Below are positions 11,836 through 22,869 of a DNA stretch of 64,000 nt, piece by piece. A model generated the notes under the pieces. It did not search any database. It was not told where the DNA came from and saw only the letters and a list, made by a program, of their open reading frames with translations. The first letter of the stretch is position 1. Each line of letters starts with the position of its first letter. Position numbers and translations under genes: made by a program. The stretch is from Tachypleus tridentatus. Taxonomy: Eukaryota; Arthropoda; Merostomata; Xiphosura; Limulidae. The stretch spans positions 74,329,558 through 74,393,557 of the forward strand of contig NC_134825.1 in NCBI RefSeq assembly GCF_004210375.1, written 5' to 3'.

Positions 11836-12499
11836 AAGACGAGTTGTCACAAGCTTTGACTTTTTAAGGAAGTCATATTGTTTAATATATATACGTGTAA
11901 ATAAAATAATTTACTATTCATGGCAAGTAATATGAACATTAATTGAATAACGATTCATTTATTGTTATTTAAGGTTGATATTACAATATCTATTCAGCAC
12001 TCACATATCTAGTAATAAAATACACTAACATTTATCGTAATTTATAAACGACACTCTAATATTTGTTTTGATTATGTTATTGGGAGGACTTCATGAAATA
12101 GATGATTTAGGTATCTTGAAGTAAAAGAAAAATTAAATGAAATTGAGAAGAAAGTACATTTAGATATCTCATAAATGTATATTATTATTTTATAATTAAA
12201 GTCAAAACTACCAGTTTTAATATGTGGAAAAGTAAGTTTCATAAGTTTAATAAATTAATTTTCATAAATCAATCTCATTTAGCTATTAAAGAAAAAGCTC
12301 CGATAGTTGTTTTAATTTTTTTTTCAAATTTTGATATTAAAACAAAAATATAGAATATAAATAAATAAACAAGTTTCAAACTTTCTCAAGGGTAAGATAA
12401 ATTTGGGAACCAATCGGCATATTTAGTAAGCCATGAACCACACCTTCGTAAAAAAATGTGCCAACGAACGCCACTAAAGAAGATGATGTAACAGCTTCA

Positions 12500-13130
12500 T
12501 ATTTGAACCTCTAGTATTTGAAGGAGTTCCTCATCTTTACCTGTCGTACTAGAAGTGTTTCTTTATATCGCTTGATGTAGCTCCACATCTCAACCAGTAT
12601 TAGTTAGAACAGGTTTTCATCATAACCTGTAGTAAATGATTAGCTATTCATCTCATCATAGCCTGTAGTAAATGATTAGCTTTTCATCTCATCTTTTAAT
12701 AGTTGGAAGAGTTCCGCATCACAGTCTATTGTACTTGAAGTAGCTCTTTCACTCGATTGTGCTTTTTACAAGAACTGATACGGAGAAGAATATACATAAA
12801 TTATGTCTTATAAGTATCTAATCTTATACCATCACTTGCTTATTAAATAAAAACCAAAAACTGCCTCTAGTAGTTAGAGTAGTTCTTCATTGCAACTTGT
12901 ATATTAAAATGGCTCTTCGTGTTAATCTTTAGTAGTTGGAATGGCTTCGCATTACAAGCTACAGTAGATTAAGTAACTCTTCATTTCAATGTGTAGCAGG
13001 TGTAGTGATTGCTTGTTCCAACCTGTAGTAATTGGATAGGTTATTTAGCTAAACCTGTAGTAATTGAAGTGACTTTTCATCTCATCCTGCAGTAGATGGA
13101 GTGGCTCCTCATCACGACTGTGTTACAAGA
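12500..13130. repeat. Degenerate 36-40 bp tandem array
   Basis: The motif AACCTGTAGTA(A/G)(A/T)TG followed by GA(A/G)TGGCTCTTCATCTCA recurs many times with drift. Two neighbouring units at about 12620-12692 (CATAACCTGTAGTAAATGAT) are nearly identical, so some local expansion is recent. Confidence 0.75.
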
Positions 13131-13898
13131 GTATTTTCTTATATTTACTTAAAATTCTTAAATATTTTTATTCTAAATCAAAGTTGCGAAAGAACTTATG
13201 TCAACTTGAATTCATTAAAACATCTCTTAACTTCGATCTGACGTTGCTAAAGCTTATCTATATGAAGATAAAACTGCTAAGAAATATTTTCATTTCAACC
13301 TAAAGCAGAAGAACATTTACATTATCTCATTAACGATGCTGAAGCATTTCTGGAAGTCCATTATAAGTTTTTAATCAGCTCTGTATAATAAACTTGGAAC
13401 CTCTTCTTGACGTTAGGAGTAACATGTAACTCAATTAAAAATGAAATTTATTTATGACATTTATTAGGATCAAAATATTTTTTAATTATAATTAACTTGA
13501 ATATTCCTCGTGACGATTACAGCCACTGAAGACTTGTTGGGTAGTTAAGTAACTAAGATTTGCTCTAATTTATTTACAACTAATCTCATCGTTGGAAGTA
13601 TTTGAAAGATTTAACCTAGGGCAGAAAGAATAAATGACTATAAAGCTCCATTAAAAGGAATCTTCGGAAGGTCGTTCCTTCATTACGTTTCTGGTGAGGT
13701 CATTTTATTCAGAAGTTATGTTAATTTAAACGAAATTAAAATAATGATGCATTTGTAGATGCAGAAGATGGTTCACTTACAAGCCATGAAGTATGAGAAT
13801 ACTTGATGTATTTTGTATGAGATATTAATAGTCAAATAAATGTATATTGTGTTAATAAAGAACTAATTTTTCATCCATAACACACTACTTTGTTCACT

Positions 13899-14006
13899 TG
13901 TTTGATTATAGTTAAGCGCAAAGTCTATATAATGGACTGGTTTTCTGTGTTGTACCCACCTCGAGTACAGAAATCCGATTTTTAATGTTATAAGCCTCCA
14001 TACTTA
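13899..14006 (-). repeat. SINE2 copy, diverged
   Basis: The pattern GTTAAGCGCAAAG, then TACCCACCTCGAGTACAGAA and ATCCGATTTTTAATGTTATA follows the family but is decayed. Confidence 0.75.
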
Positions 14007-14911
14007 CAACTACCATAATATAATAATAATTTCATGTATCATTAATTACTAACTATTTAACTTTTCCCATGAATATGTTGAATAAAAATGATTAATTATT
14101 GGAAGATAAAAGAAGTGATTAAATTCTTTGTCAAGAGGTTATCGTTTGGTAATGAGAAAAATACAAGTAAGTTTGATTCGTTTATTTTTCTCGGAAAGTT
14201 CCGGATTTTATTTGCAATTTCTCGAAAGTTACGAACTATTAGTACAGTCATAACTACAGAAACTGAGACACCTACGAATATCACAAATATCAACCTGCAG
14301 GAGTGTTTAGAGGAATAAGCTTTTTAATAACCGTAAAACAACAAAACGTAAATTTATCAAGATGTTTAGAGTTTAATACATACTACATTAAACTGCCGAT
14401 AAAACTATCAATGTGACAGGCTACAAACCATATAATGAAGTTGTTTTTTTTCTTTTCTTCAACTTGCCTAAACATTGATGTTTTATCGCAGGCAAGTCTT
14501 CACAAGTAGGTTCCGTCTTGACTATCTTCAGTGGTAAATCTATCTATAAATTGCAGAAAATTAAAACAATTAACATTTTATGTTTATTTTGTGTTTAAGA
14601 TACATTTGTATCTTAACACAGTAAGTTACTTGGAGTCAGACAAATAAATCAATTACGTAGTAAAACTTAAATGTTTTGTATATAGTATTACCAATACACT
14701 AGATCAAATATTACAGTTTTAATGATACTCTGAATTGGTATTAAAGTTTTCTATGTAGGAACTGATCGTTATTGTTTGTTAAGTTTGTGAATAAGAAATA
14801 CACGACAGGCATAAAATAGATGTAGACGTGTAGATGAAGAAAGCAAAACCGGATTAACCCTTAAATGGCGGCCATCATCAATTACTGCTGCTACCTACAA
14901 CATTCCCGCTT

Positions 14912-15188
14912 GGCCCGGCATGGCCATGTGGGTTAAGGCATTCGACTTGTAATCTGAGGGTCGCGCGTTCGAATCCCCGTCACACCAAACATGCTCGCCC
15001 TTTCAGCCGTGAGGGCGTTATAATGTGACGGTCAATCCCACTATTCATTGGTAACAGAGTAGCCTAAGAGTTGGCGGTGGGTATTCATGACTAGCTGCCT
15101 TCCCTCTAGTCTTACACTGCTAAATTAGGGACGGCTAGCGCAGATAGCCTTCGTGTAGCTTTGCGTGAAATTCAAAAACAAACAAACA
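14912..15188 (+). repeat. SINE1 copy, full length
   Basis: Complete tRNA-derived SINE: GGCCCGGCATGGCCA head with A box, anticodon-loop region CTTGTAATC, B box GTTCGAATCCC, CACCAAAC, body, 3' hairpin and a (CAAA)n tail. Confidence 0.95.
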
Positions 15189-16789
15189 TTTCCGCTGTTT
15201 AAGGGTTAATGAGCGGTAAGTAGGTGTAATTCCTCGAGTTCTTCGAATAAAAGGGGCACTCCGATTAATAGAAAAATAATCAAACTTGGTGTATGATTTA
15301 AAACATATGTTTATAAATGTCCCAATATCAAAAACACCAATTTAAGTCGTTTCATATAAACCAATTATTTTGTAACATTTCATCAACAACTGTTTTATAT
15401 CTTCATTGATAGATATTTACTCAGTCATTTAACAACAACAACTAGTTTCATTATTTGTACATTAGAAACTTTACTATTAGTATTTTGTTTATTATTTACC
15501 TATTGTTTGTGTTTATGTGTTTTTCAAATTGTGGTTAACAAATAGTACTGAAATGCAATTTACTTACTTACAAAGTTCACTTCTGAAGGCCCCAACAAAA
15601 TTTACTCTGTGCACCACAAGCCCTCAATGCTCCCTTGTTGTAGTAAAGCTACAAAAACTGCAGCCTTACCAGTTAGCACAAATTTATATAAAAATATATG
15701 CAGGACACACATAATTGTCTTAGACGAAGCATATTACTAAGAGTAAATTTCTTTCTGCTGAGGGTTAAATCATATTTCGTCTGAAGGATTTTGAATTATC
15801 ACGTGATTTGCATTGGCATTACTGTAATTTTGGGACGAAATAAAATCCACCGCGTTTCACCTAGCCTTGCAACGTCATCTAGTGTAATCGTTTATAACTG
15901 TGTACAGAATATGGTTTTATACACCTATACGAATGGGTAACGTAGTAGGTAATATGATTCTTTTCTTCCCCACTCGTAATTTTATACCAAAGCCTATTTG
16001 TGTCAGTTCTGTGCGTGTAGTAATAACAGAAGATTGTTTCAATAAAAATAAGCAGTATAATAAAAGAAAACTATTTTTGCCATAAAAAAGGATTTTCATT
16101 AATTTCACAAATTAATGAAAAACAAACTAGGAGTGCAATAACGGGTATTATGCATTGATACTGTGTCTGTTTCATAATGTTTTGACAAATTAGTTGATTA
16201 TGTCTATTTTAAGAATATTACAAGTTTTTAAAGATAAGTCAGCAAAAAATACGAGCATTTTATGTTGGTTGTAACTTTGTCGTCATTATAACATACTTAA
16301 CTATGTAATTAAATATTCAAAAAACGAAATACATGGTAACAAATGTTTTTTTTTGTGTGGAATTCTAAGTGTAACTGCAAATTATTTAAAAAAAAACTCA
16401 GTTCGAGTCTTACAGGTTCTGCTTAGCTATAAAACCTTTCTAATGAGTTGCTCAAGTGTAAAAGTATTATTTATTGTTTTTCAAACAACAATAACAATAG
16501 AGACAGATACGCAGGAAAATGAAAGAACTTATCTAGCAAATTACATATTATTTAGGTTTTAAAATATATTTACATATTTAAATGAGCTTGACCATTCTTA
16601 AGCGTTCCCATTCCTCTCCAACTGAAAAAACGAAATAAGAGAGGATGATGGTACATAGAGATCACATTATTAAAAATAGACTTGTCTTCTATTTTTGTGT
16701 AAAAGTTTGATACAGTCTAGTAATTTTGTCCATGATGATTACTCGTGGGAGTTATAAATGATGATTTACAGGAGTAATGGGACATCAAT
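15189..16789. other. AT-rich sequence, nothing recognised apart from one hairpin
   Basis: Short open frames are present on both strands (for example 15900-16085) but overlap antisense frames and lack splice or start signals. Confidence 0.5.
16093..16121. repeat. Perfect 13-bp palindromic hairpin
   Basis: TTTTCATTAATTT, loop CAC, AAATTAATGAAAA. No element boundaries around it. It may be a chance AT-rich palindrome. Confidence 0.6.
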
Positions 16790-16879
16790 AACTATGGTTT
16801 AAAGATTTGACGCTAGTACCAGAAATACTCTCTCACTAAATCACTAACTAAATTACGATGCTTACGTTCAAAATAAAAT
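16790..16879 (-). repeat. Dispersed repeat R1, partial copy 3
   Basis: On the minus strand this reads ATTTTGAACGTAAGC, then AGTGAGAGAGTATTTCTGG and TACTAGCGTCAAATCTTTAA, matching the 5' part of the 3848 copy and its upstream ATTTTGAACGTAAG. It is cut at its upstream end by the SINE at 16880. Presence on both strands argues for a mobile repeat over a local duplication. Confidence 0.65.
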
Positions 16880-17158
16880 GGCCGTTCGTGGCCAGGTGGG
16901 TTAAGGAGTTCGACTCGTAATCTAAGGATCGCGGGTTCGAATCCCCGTCGTACCAAACATGCTCGTCCTTCCAGCCGTGGGGGAGTTATAATGTTACGGT
17001 CAATCCCACTATTCGTTGGTAAAAGAGTAGCTCAAGAGTTGGCAGTGGGTGGTGATGACTAGCTGCCTTCCATCTAGTCTTACACTGCTAAATTAGGGAC
17101 GGCTAGCGCAGATAGCCCTCGAGTAGCTTTGCGCGAAATTCAAAAACAAACAAACAAA
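16880..17158 (+). repeat. SINE1 copy, full length
   Basis: Full head (CTCGTAATC anticodon loop, GGTTCGAATCCCCGTCG), body, perfect outer hairpin stem GCGCA (17106-17110) with TGCGC (17130-17134), and (CAAA)n tail. It is inserted into the third copy of dispersed repeat R1. Confidence 0.96.
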
Positions 17159-17363
17159 ATCTATAACTGTCATACTTCAAATTGGTATGAATGTTTGTTA
17201 GAACTGAAGGGATACAAATAAATTTTGCGGTTTTTATGAACATTTTTGGATTTTTATACTACTACTTTGCCGCATATTAATGGATCTTCACCAGATTTGG
17301 CATGAAGGTTTCCTGGGTTTATGCGGAAGTGCATGCAAGTTTGCGTTTTTGTGTTTTGCAGTT

Positions 17364-17369
17364 TTTATT
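17364..17369 (-). terminator. Possible poly(A) signal for AstCC
   Basis: An AATAAA hexamer lies on the minus strand about 315 bases past the AstCC stop. In AT-rich DNA this hexamer is common, and the downstream splice donor may make it irrelevant. Weak support. Confidence 0.2.
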
Positions 17370-17640
17370 GGCGTTTTTTGCGCTTTTCACAATTACACTT
17401 TATATAAGCAACTTTTCATGCCCTAAGATAATCTTTCTTTAATCATGCGAATTTACGTAACTTTCTTCCAGTCAATACATCAATATAACTTTCAAGTTCT
17501 GCTCTGCAACACGCAATCCGGAGTAACCTAAGTAAAAATATTGAGCTATAATTGTGACATCCGCCAAAAATATGTTTGTTTGACATAACAATATGAAAAT
17601 GACATCTTTTATGGTAAGAGAAATCTGTGACATTTTAGCG

Positions 17641-17647
17641 ACTTACC
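17641..17647 (-). promoter_or_regulatory. Possible splice donor in AstCC 3' UTR
   Basis: On the minus strand, 37 bases after the AstCC stop, the sequence reads AAAAG|GTAAGTC, a near-perfect donor (GTAAGT at 17646-17641). If used, the last coding exon would end at 17647 and the 3' UTR would continue in another exon. The stop-to-junction distance is under 50 nt, so nonsense-mediated decay would not be expected. Confidence 0.4.
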
Positions 17648-17683
17648 TTTTATATCGGCTTTTTACGCAAAACGATGCAGTAA

Positions 17684-17857
17684 TTACTTTCGCCGGAAAC
17701 AAGAAACAGCATTAAAATAACACCTCCAAAATTTATGTTCACCGCCCCGTCTTTGAAGTTCCATCTGGTCGCTGACTATTTCGTCTTCTCGCAGAGCTTT
17801 CTGAAGGGTGCTCATCAACTTATTTAACATGATCGTTGACCGTTTGGCTGCCACATC
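17684..17857 (-). CDS. AstCC: Allatostatin-CC precursor, terminal coding exon
   Basis: This exon encodes the C-terminal 57 residues of a neuropeptide precursor. It opens after a strong acceptor (pyrimidine-rich tract ending TTTCTCAG at 17865-17858) in phase 0 with DVAAKRSTIMLNKLM. It then carries an acidic helical spacer and a dibasic site (QRR), and ends with GGEHKFWRCYFNAVSCF, then RRK and a TAA stop. The CYFNAVSCF core with Cys-X6-Cys spacing is the signature of the allatostatin C family. Arg-Trp before the first Cys and the C-terminal RRK without an amidation Gly point to the double-C (AstCC) member. The predicted mature peptide is a 16-17 residue secreted, disulfide-looped hormone acting through somatostatin/AstC-type receptors (family knowledge). 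Its GC content is higher than that of the flanks. The exact N-terminus of the mature peptide is uncertain. Confidence 0.88.
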   Translation of the reverse strand, partial: DVAAKRSTIMLNKLMSTLQKALREDEIVSDQMELQRRGGEHKFWRCYFNAVSCFRRK

Positions 17858-18493
17858 CTGAGAAATAATAACATGAGTAGTGGATTTAAGAAAAAGAGTG
17901 ACAGTCATTTAATAATTAATGAAGATAGGTTGAAATAATATTTTGAGTGACTTACTACGATGCTTCATTGAGCGTGATTTCATAATTTTTAAATACGCCT
18001 ATCTTTCTTTTGGTCTAATTTTTGACGTCCATAACAATCATGTTACAGATATTTGTCAGCACTTTGAGTCTAACAAATTGATATAAGTAATAACATTATA
18101 AGCATTTGTTTATTTCTGAACCTGGTGATTTTGTATAAATCTAACAATACCCTAGAAAAATTTGTCAAATTTTTGAGTCCCGCTTTGATACTCAAATACA
18201 AAAATTAACTTTAGACATTTGTGAGTTCTCTAATCCTCGTTTTAATATTCAATTACAACCATTAACTGTAGGTATTTGTGAGTTCTTTGATCCTCGCTTT
18301 GATACTCAAATACAGCAATTTACTTTTAGCATTTGTCAGTTTTTTGAGCCTATCGATTTCATATCTACCACAAAAATCTTATGGAGATTTCTTATATATT
18401 TGAGACTCGCTTTGATTTTTTTTTTCCAAGATGATTTGATTCGATGGTCCTTTCATCTAATCGAATTTCTTCTTCTTTCCTTTTATACACTTA

Positions 18494-20117
18494 CAGTTAA
18501 GACAGAAAGTGTTCGTACCCCTGCGTCCAGAGTGGTTTTTTTGCTCCTAAATTAAAACGTTTCACGATTAGGCTAATAGAAGTAAAATATATTATAATTA
18601 TTATACTAACACACATCTACCTAACTTTGTATGTAAATTAAACAACAAATAAACTGTTTATAAACAAATAACCAAAAATAGGAGGAGCAGAAAGTGTTCG
18701 TACATTTCAGAACGTGGAGAAAAACTGATATTCCCGTAAAAATTTTGTTTAGTTTGGCGAATAAACTACATTATACCATTTCAGAACTAGACACTGGGTT
18801 CATAATTATTCGAATTTAGCCAGAAAAAATGTACTTCCGGCAATTTAGTGCCGTCTCCGTCATTATATGCTTGGTCATCATGGCGAACAGGAAACAACTG
18901 TCCAGTAATTTAAAAAATCAAATTATTGTAAAATACATGTCTCTTGTGTCTTTTTCTGGTATTGCTACACAACTTAATGTGCCAAAATCTACTGTTCAAA
19001 GTATAATTGCCAAGTTTAAGCTTACAGGATCAACTGCTAACCTCCCTCGTTCCGGACGCCCCATCAAAATTCCAGAGAGAACCAAGAGGAAGGTTCTCAG
19101 AAAAGTTAATAGGAACCCTCGTTTAACACGTAATGACATACAGAAACTGGTAAGGGAAACTGGGGTTGAAGTAAGCACCTCTGCAGTTACGAACATGTTA
19201 CACTCTTCTGGGTTCAAAGCATGCCGTCCTCGTAGAACTCCATATTTAAAGCCTGTTCATTTAGAAGCATGATTCAGGTATGCAAAAAAGCATGTAGATA
19301 AACCCTTTACATATTGGAAGAGTATTCTTTGGTCAGACGAGACTAAAATCGAGCTTTTCGGCCACAATGATGTTCGCAATATTTTCCGTAAGAAGGGGGA
19401 ACGAAATCTTCCAAAGAACACCGTCCCTACAGTTAAACACAGAGGTGGCTCGATCATGCTATAGGGTTCTTTCAGCTCTTCTGGTGTAGGCAGCCTTCAC
19501 CGCGTCAACGGAATCATGAGAAAAGAAAACTACGTTGATATATTAGGCACTTATATCAAGAATCATGCTCGAAACTTCTGGCTTGGGCGTCGTTGGATCT
19601 TCCAGCACGACAATGACCCTAAGCACACATCGAAATATGTGTAATCCTGGCTGCAGAGGAACCATATAAGCGTTCTAGAGTGGCCATCGCAGTCACCCGA
19701 TCTCAACCCAATTGAAAACGTTTGGTATTAGTTGAAGACCAGGGTTCATCAGCGTCATCCGAAAACTTGCAAGAGTTGGAGGCCTTCTGCAAAGAAGAAT
19801 GGAAGAAAATACCAGTCGAGTACTGTCAAACGATCATGGAGGGCTATGAGGAGAGATTGCGCCAAGTAATTCACCTGAAAGACTGCACAACTGACCTTTA
19901 AAGTTGACGCACTAACACTTTTTGCTCCTCCTATGTTTGGTTATTTGTTCATAAACAGTTTATTTGTTGTTTAATTTATATAAAAATTTATGTAGATGTG
20001 TGTTAGTATAATATTTATAATATACTTTACTTTCGTTATCCTAATCTTGATACCTTTTAAGTTATGAGGAAGACACTACTTATGACGCAGGGGTACGAAC
20101 ACTTTCTGTCGTAACTG
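18494..20117 (+). mobile_element. Tc1-type DNA transposon with IR/DR ends
   Basis: A 1,624-bp element bounded by TA dinucleotides (18492-18493, 20118-20119). Its terminal inverted repeats of about 210 bp both start CAGTTA(A/C)GACAGAAAGTG. Each inverted repeat carries an outer and an inner copy of CAGAAAGTGTTCGTAC: 18503-18518 and 18688-18703 on the left, 20093-20108 and a decayed copy at 19909-19924 on the right. This is the IR/DR arrangement known from Tc1 relatives such as Sleeping Beauty. It lies in the inferred AstCC intron. The transposase has stops, so the copy is inactive. Confidence 0.96.
18880..19901 (+). pseudogene. Tc1-type transposase, inactivated
   Basis: The frame starts MANRKQLSSNLKNQIIVKYM, with an upstream Met at 18829 also in frame. 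It has two helix-turn-helix parts, a GRPIKI-type AT-hook-like linker, and the catalytic DD34E domain: WSDETKIELFG (first Asp), HDNDPKHTS (second Asp) and SPDLNPIENVW (Glu). Four in-frame stops interrupt it at 19270, 19462, 19642 and 19729. A one-base frameshift lies near 19764, after which the C-terminal part is open to a TAA at 19899-19901. All catalytic residues remain visible, so decay is fairly recent. It would act as a cut-and-paste transposase on its IR/DR ends. Confidence 0.95.
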
Positions 20118-20819
20118 TATATAATACACAACTAAAACTCTTCTCTCTCTTCTATGTTAGATTTCTCTCTTCATCTTTCTGTGTCTTCCATTCATGATTA
20201 TCAGTCCATTTTCTCCATTGATTTCACGTAAGTATTTAATTCCTTTAGTTTCAGATTTCCCTTCTTTTTCTCTATCTATGAATATTTATATCATATTTCC
20301 CTCTTTCTAATTCTCTCGTAGTTTCTACTATTTACTTTCAACTGGTATTACATGGTGTCCAAGTATTTGTTCTGCGTTTTTTTTCCGTTTTTGATGAATT
20401 GTTATATATATATCATTAATGTTTTCCTTCTCTACAACATAATTCTAAATTTACAATTCATTTTTGTTTTGTTCCATTTTTTTTGTCGGTCTTTGAGAAG
20501 TAAACATTCGGTGGACATCTATCGAAGGTAGACTTTCTTTCGACCCACTTTAATATCCATCCAAGCTGTGAATTCAATTTCTTCTATACACTCTTCATTT
20601 TTATAGCTGCGGCATAATGGCTGATAGAATGATTCTGAGGTTTATTCAAGTACAGACTTCTAGCTCATAGCTCCTTCGTCTCTTGACAAATTTAAGATAT
20701 AATTACATTTTTTGGAGTTAGGAGGTGAGATCCTTTCGACTGATGTATTTAATCACGCTCAAAGTCTCCTATGTCAATTTACTCTAATTCTGCACAAAAT
20801 AATTTCATTTTTAGGGTAG

Positions 20820-21056
20820 TTTGTTTGTTTTTGAACGTCGCGCGAAACTACACAAGGGCTATCTGCGCTAGTCGTCTCTAACTTAGCAGTGTAAGACTAG
20901 TGGGAAGGCAGCCAGTCATCACCACCCACCACCAATTCTTGGGCTACTCTTTTACCAACGAATAATGGGATTGACCGTCACATTATAACGTCCCCACGGC
21001 TGAAAGTACGAGCATGTTTGGTGCGACGGGGACTCGAACCCGCATCTATCAGATTA
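20820..21056 (-). repeat. SINE1 copy, 5' truncated
   Basis: Tail, hairpin, body and B-box complement (GACTCGAACCCGC) are present; the first half of the head is missing. It lies within the inferred AstCC intron. Confidence 0.94.
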
Positions 21057-21667
21057 CATTTTCAGAGTAGACTGGTATAAATCCTGATAAGTAATAAAAT
21101 CGAACTGGTATATGAGCCTCACGCTTGGTATCGCTGGTGCATAAAAATATCTAATATATAAAGCTAAATCTGTGCCTCTTTGTTCGCAACTTTCAGCCAT
21201 CTTTTCCTTATATGTTTTGATAAAAGATAACACGAGGAAGGTCATGGATGGGTTGGGACTATATGACCCATTTTTTGTAAAAAATAAATGTAAGTATGTG
21301 TGTAGGTAAAAACACCATCGATAACAACCCTTATACGTCTACGCATATAGCCAATGTCTTTAGGTTTAGAATTCCCTGTTATACATTTTGCGATTTTCTT
21401 TTTATACTTCATGTCTGTAAATAAAAATTCCAAAGCTGGCTATTTTGTCTTTGAGGTTGTCATAAGTCTGTGTTGTGTAATATCTCACAAAAGAAAATGA
21501 CTTTTACGTACAGGTATATTGAGTAAACTGCTTTTGAAGTGAGTCGTCGCTAAACTGTATTCCGCATTTAAAAACAGAATTGTATTCTATGTATGGTGTA
21601 TTGAAATGTCTTTTACTAACACATTAATCTTTACACGAATTTCAAGGATGTGCAGCTTTGAAGCTAC

Positions 21668-21903
21668 TAATTTATTCTTGTGAATTGTTCATCCCCTTAA
21701 GCTGTTTAAAATAATAAAAATAAATACGATAGCCCCACATTATTCGATTTACCAATGGTCACTGAGTTTCTGATAAGAGGTGGAATTCTTTGAAATAGGT
21801 ATAACTAGGTAGCAAATAATAAACCGAATAATAGATGGGGCTTCACATTTTTTTAAATGTTCTGAACAGCTTGTTTGGCTGAATAATTCACAAGAATAAA
21901 TCG
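21668..21903. repeat. Fold-back (imperfect inverted repeat) element
   Basis: The left arm from TTTATTCTTGTGAATT (about 21670) through AGCCCCACATTATTCGAT matches the reverse complement of the right arm ending GAATAATTCACAAGAATAAA. Arms are roughly 90-100 bp with a spacer of about 40 bp and several indels. This looks like a MITE or palindromic repeat. Its exact termini and target duplication were not resolved. Confidence 0.65.
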
Positions 21904-22557
21904 TGTTCTTTAAAAGGTAATATAAGTTAATATTGTTATTCAACCAATCAAAGTTCATGCGTGTAGGAATAAGTAACTTAATGCACTCAGCATAAGGACA
22001 TTTATTGTTAACTTAACCCTGAGGGGTGTATGTTACCAAACGTCTTACAGCCTTTTCCATGAGATTAGATGCGATAACCGTCTTCTATTTGGACATCCAA
22101 CTGGTTTCTATACACATACCCTGTGAGCTACAGGATAAAATACTTTGAACATAGCATGGTAAAAACGAGTGCAACCATACATCAAAGTAGCTTGTTGACT
22201 TTTTCCGTTGTTCTGCTTTTATTTGACCTGAAAATGTTTCTGAATAAAATTAAAACACTCATATGTGTAATTATGTTATTGACCAAACATTAGAACTCAA
22301 GCTGAGCTGGGCGATAAATACTCTTGTTCTACAGCATTGACAAGGCGGTTGTGAATGAAAAATCTATTTGTAGAGCACGGGAGGTCTGAGTCTGGATGCC
22401 AAACCACTTAAAATTATTATTCATAAAAATTACGCAAATTATAAAAGATAACAACACAAATAAACACATCTATGTGGTTTTGAATCCGTTTACTGCACTA
22501 TATACTTCAGTTCTGGTGAAAAAGAAAAGAATATCAAACGTACAGTATTGTGTAAAA

Positions 22558-22784
22558 TGCTAGAAGGAAGTCAATGTTTAGGTTTCAGGCTACTTTCAAA
22601 GAACAATAAAAGTCAAAGTTTAGGTGTCAGGCTACTTTCAAAGAACAGTAAAAGTCAAAGTTTAGGTTTCAGGCTACTTTCAAAGAACAATAAAAGTCAA
22701 ATTTTAGGTTTAATGCTACTTTCAAAGAACAATAAAAGTCAAAGTTTAGATTTCAGGCTACTTTCAAAGAACAATAAAAGGTAA
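22558..22784 (+). repeat. 42-bp minisatellite, 5 copies
   Basis: AGGCTACTTTCAAAGAACAA, then TAAAAGTCAAAGTTTAGGTT and TC, is repeated with starts at 22587, 22629, 22671, 22713 and 22755. The unit is a multiple of three, so a 78-codon plus-strand frame stays open with 14-residue repeats (FRLLSKNNKSQSLG). It lies in the AstCC intron, antisense to it. I take it as noncoding. Confidence 0.92.
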
Positions 22785-22869
22785 ATCACAGATGAAACAT
22801 CAAAATTTTATTAATCTTTATATCTAGTACAACAGAAACTCAAAGGAAGTGTTTGAGTTCAGGAGTCAG

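Noticed and set aside
14088-14318. Overlapping open frames on both strands, one with a hydrophobic N-terminus
   Set aside because: No splice sites in phase, no family resemblance, and the antisense frame is equally open. Probably chance.
22548-22784. 78-codon frame with 14-residue repeats ending LLSKNNK, considered as a multi-copy neuropeptide precursor
   Set aside because: No signal peptide and no Gly-Lys-Arg amidation sites. The unit is a 42-bp minisatellite inside the AstCC intron.
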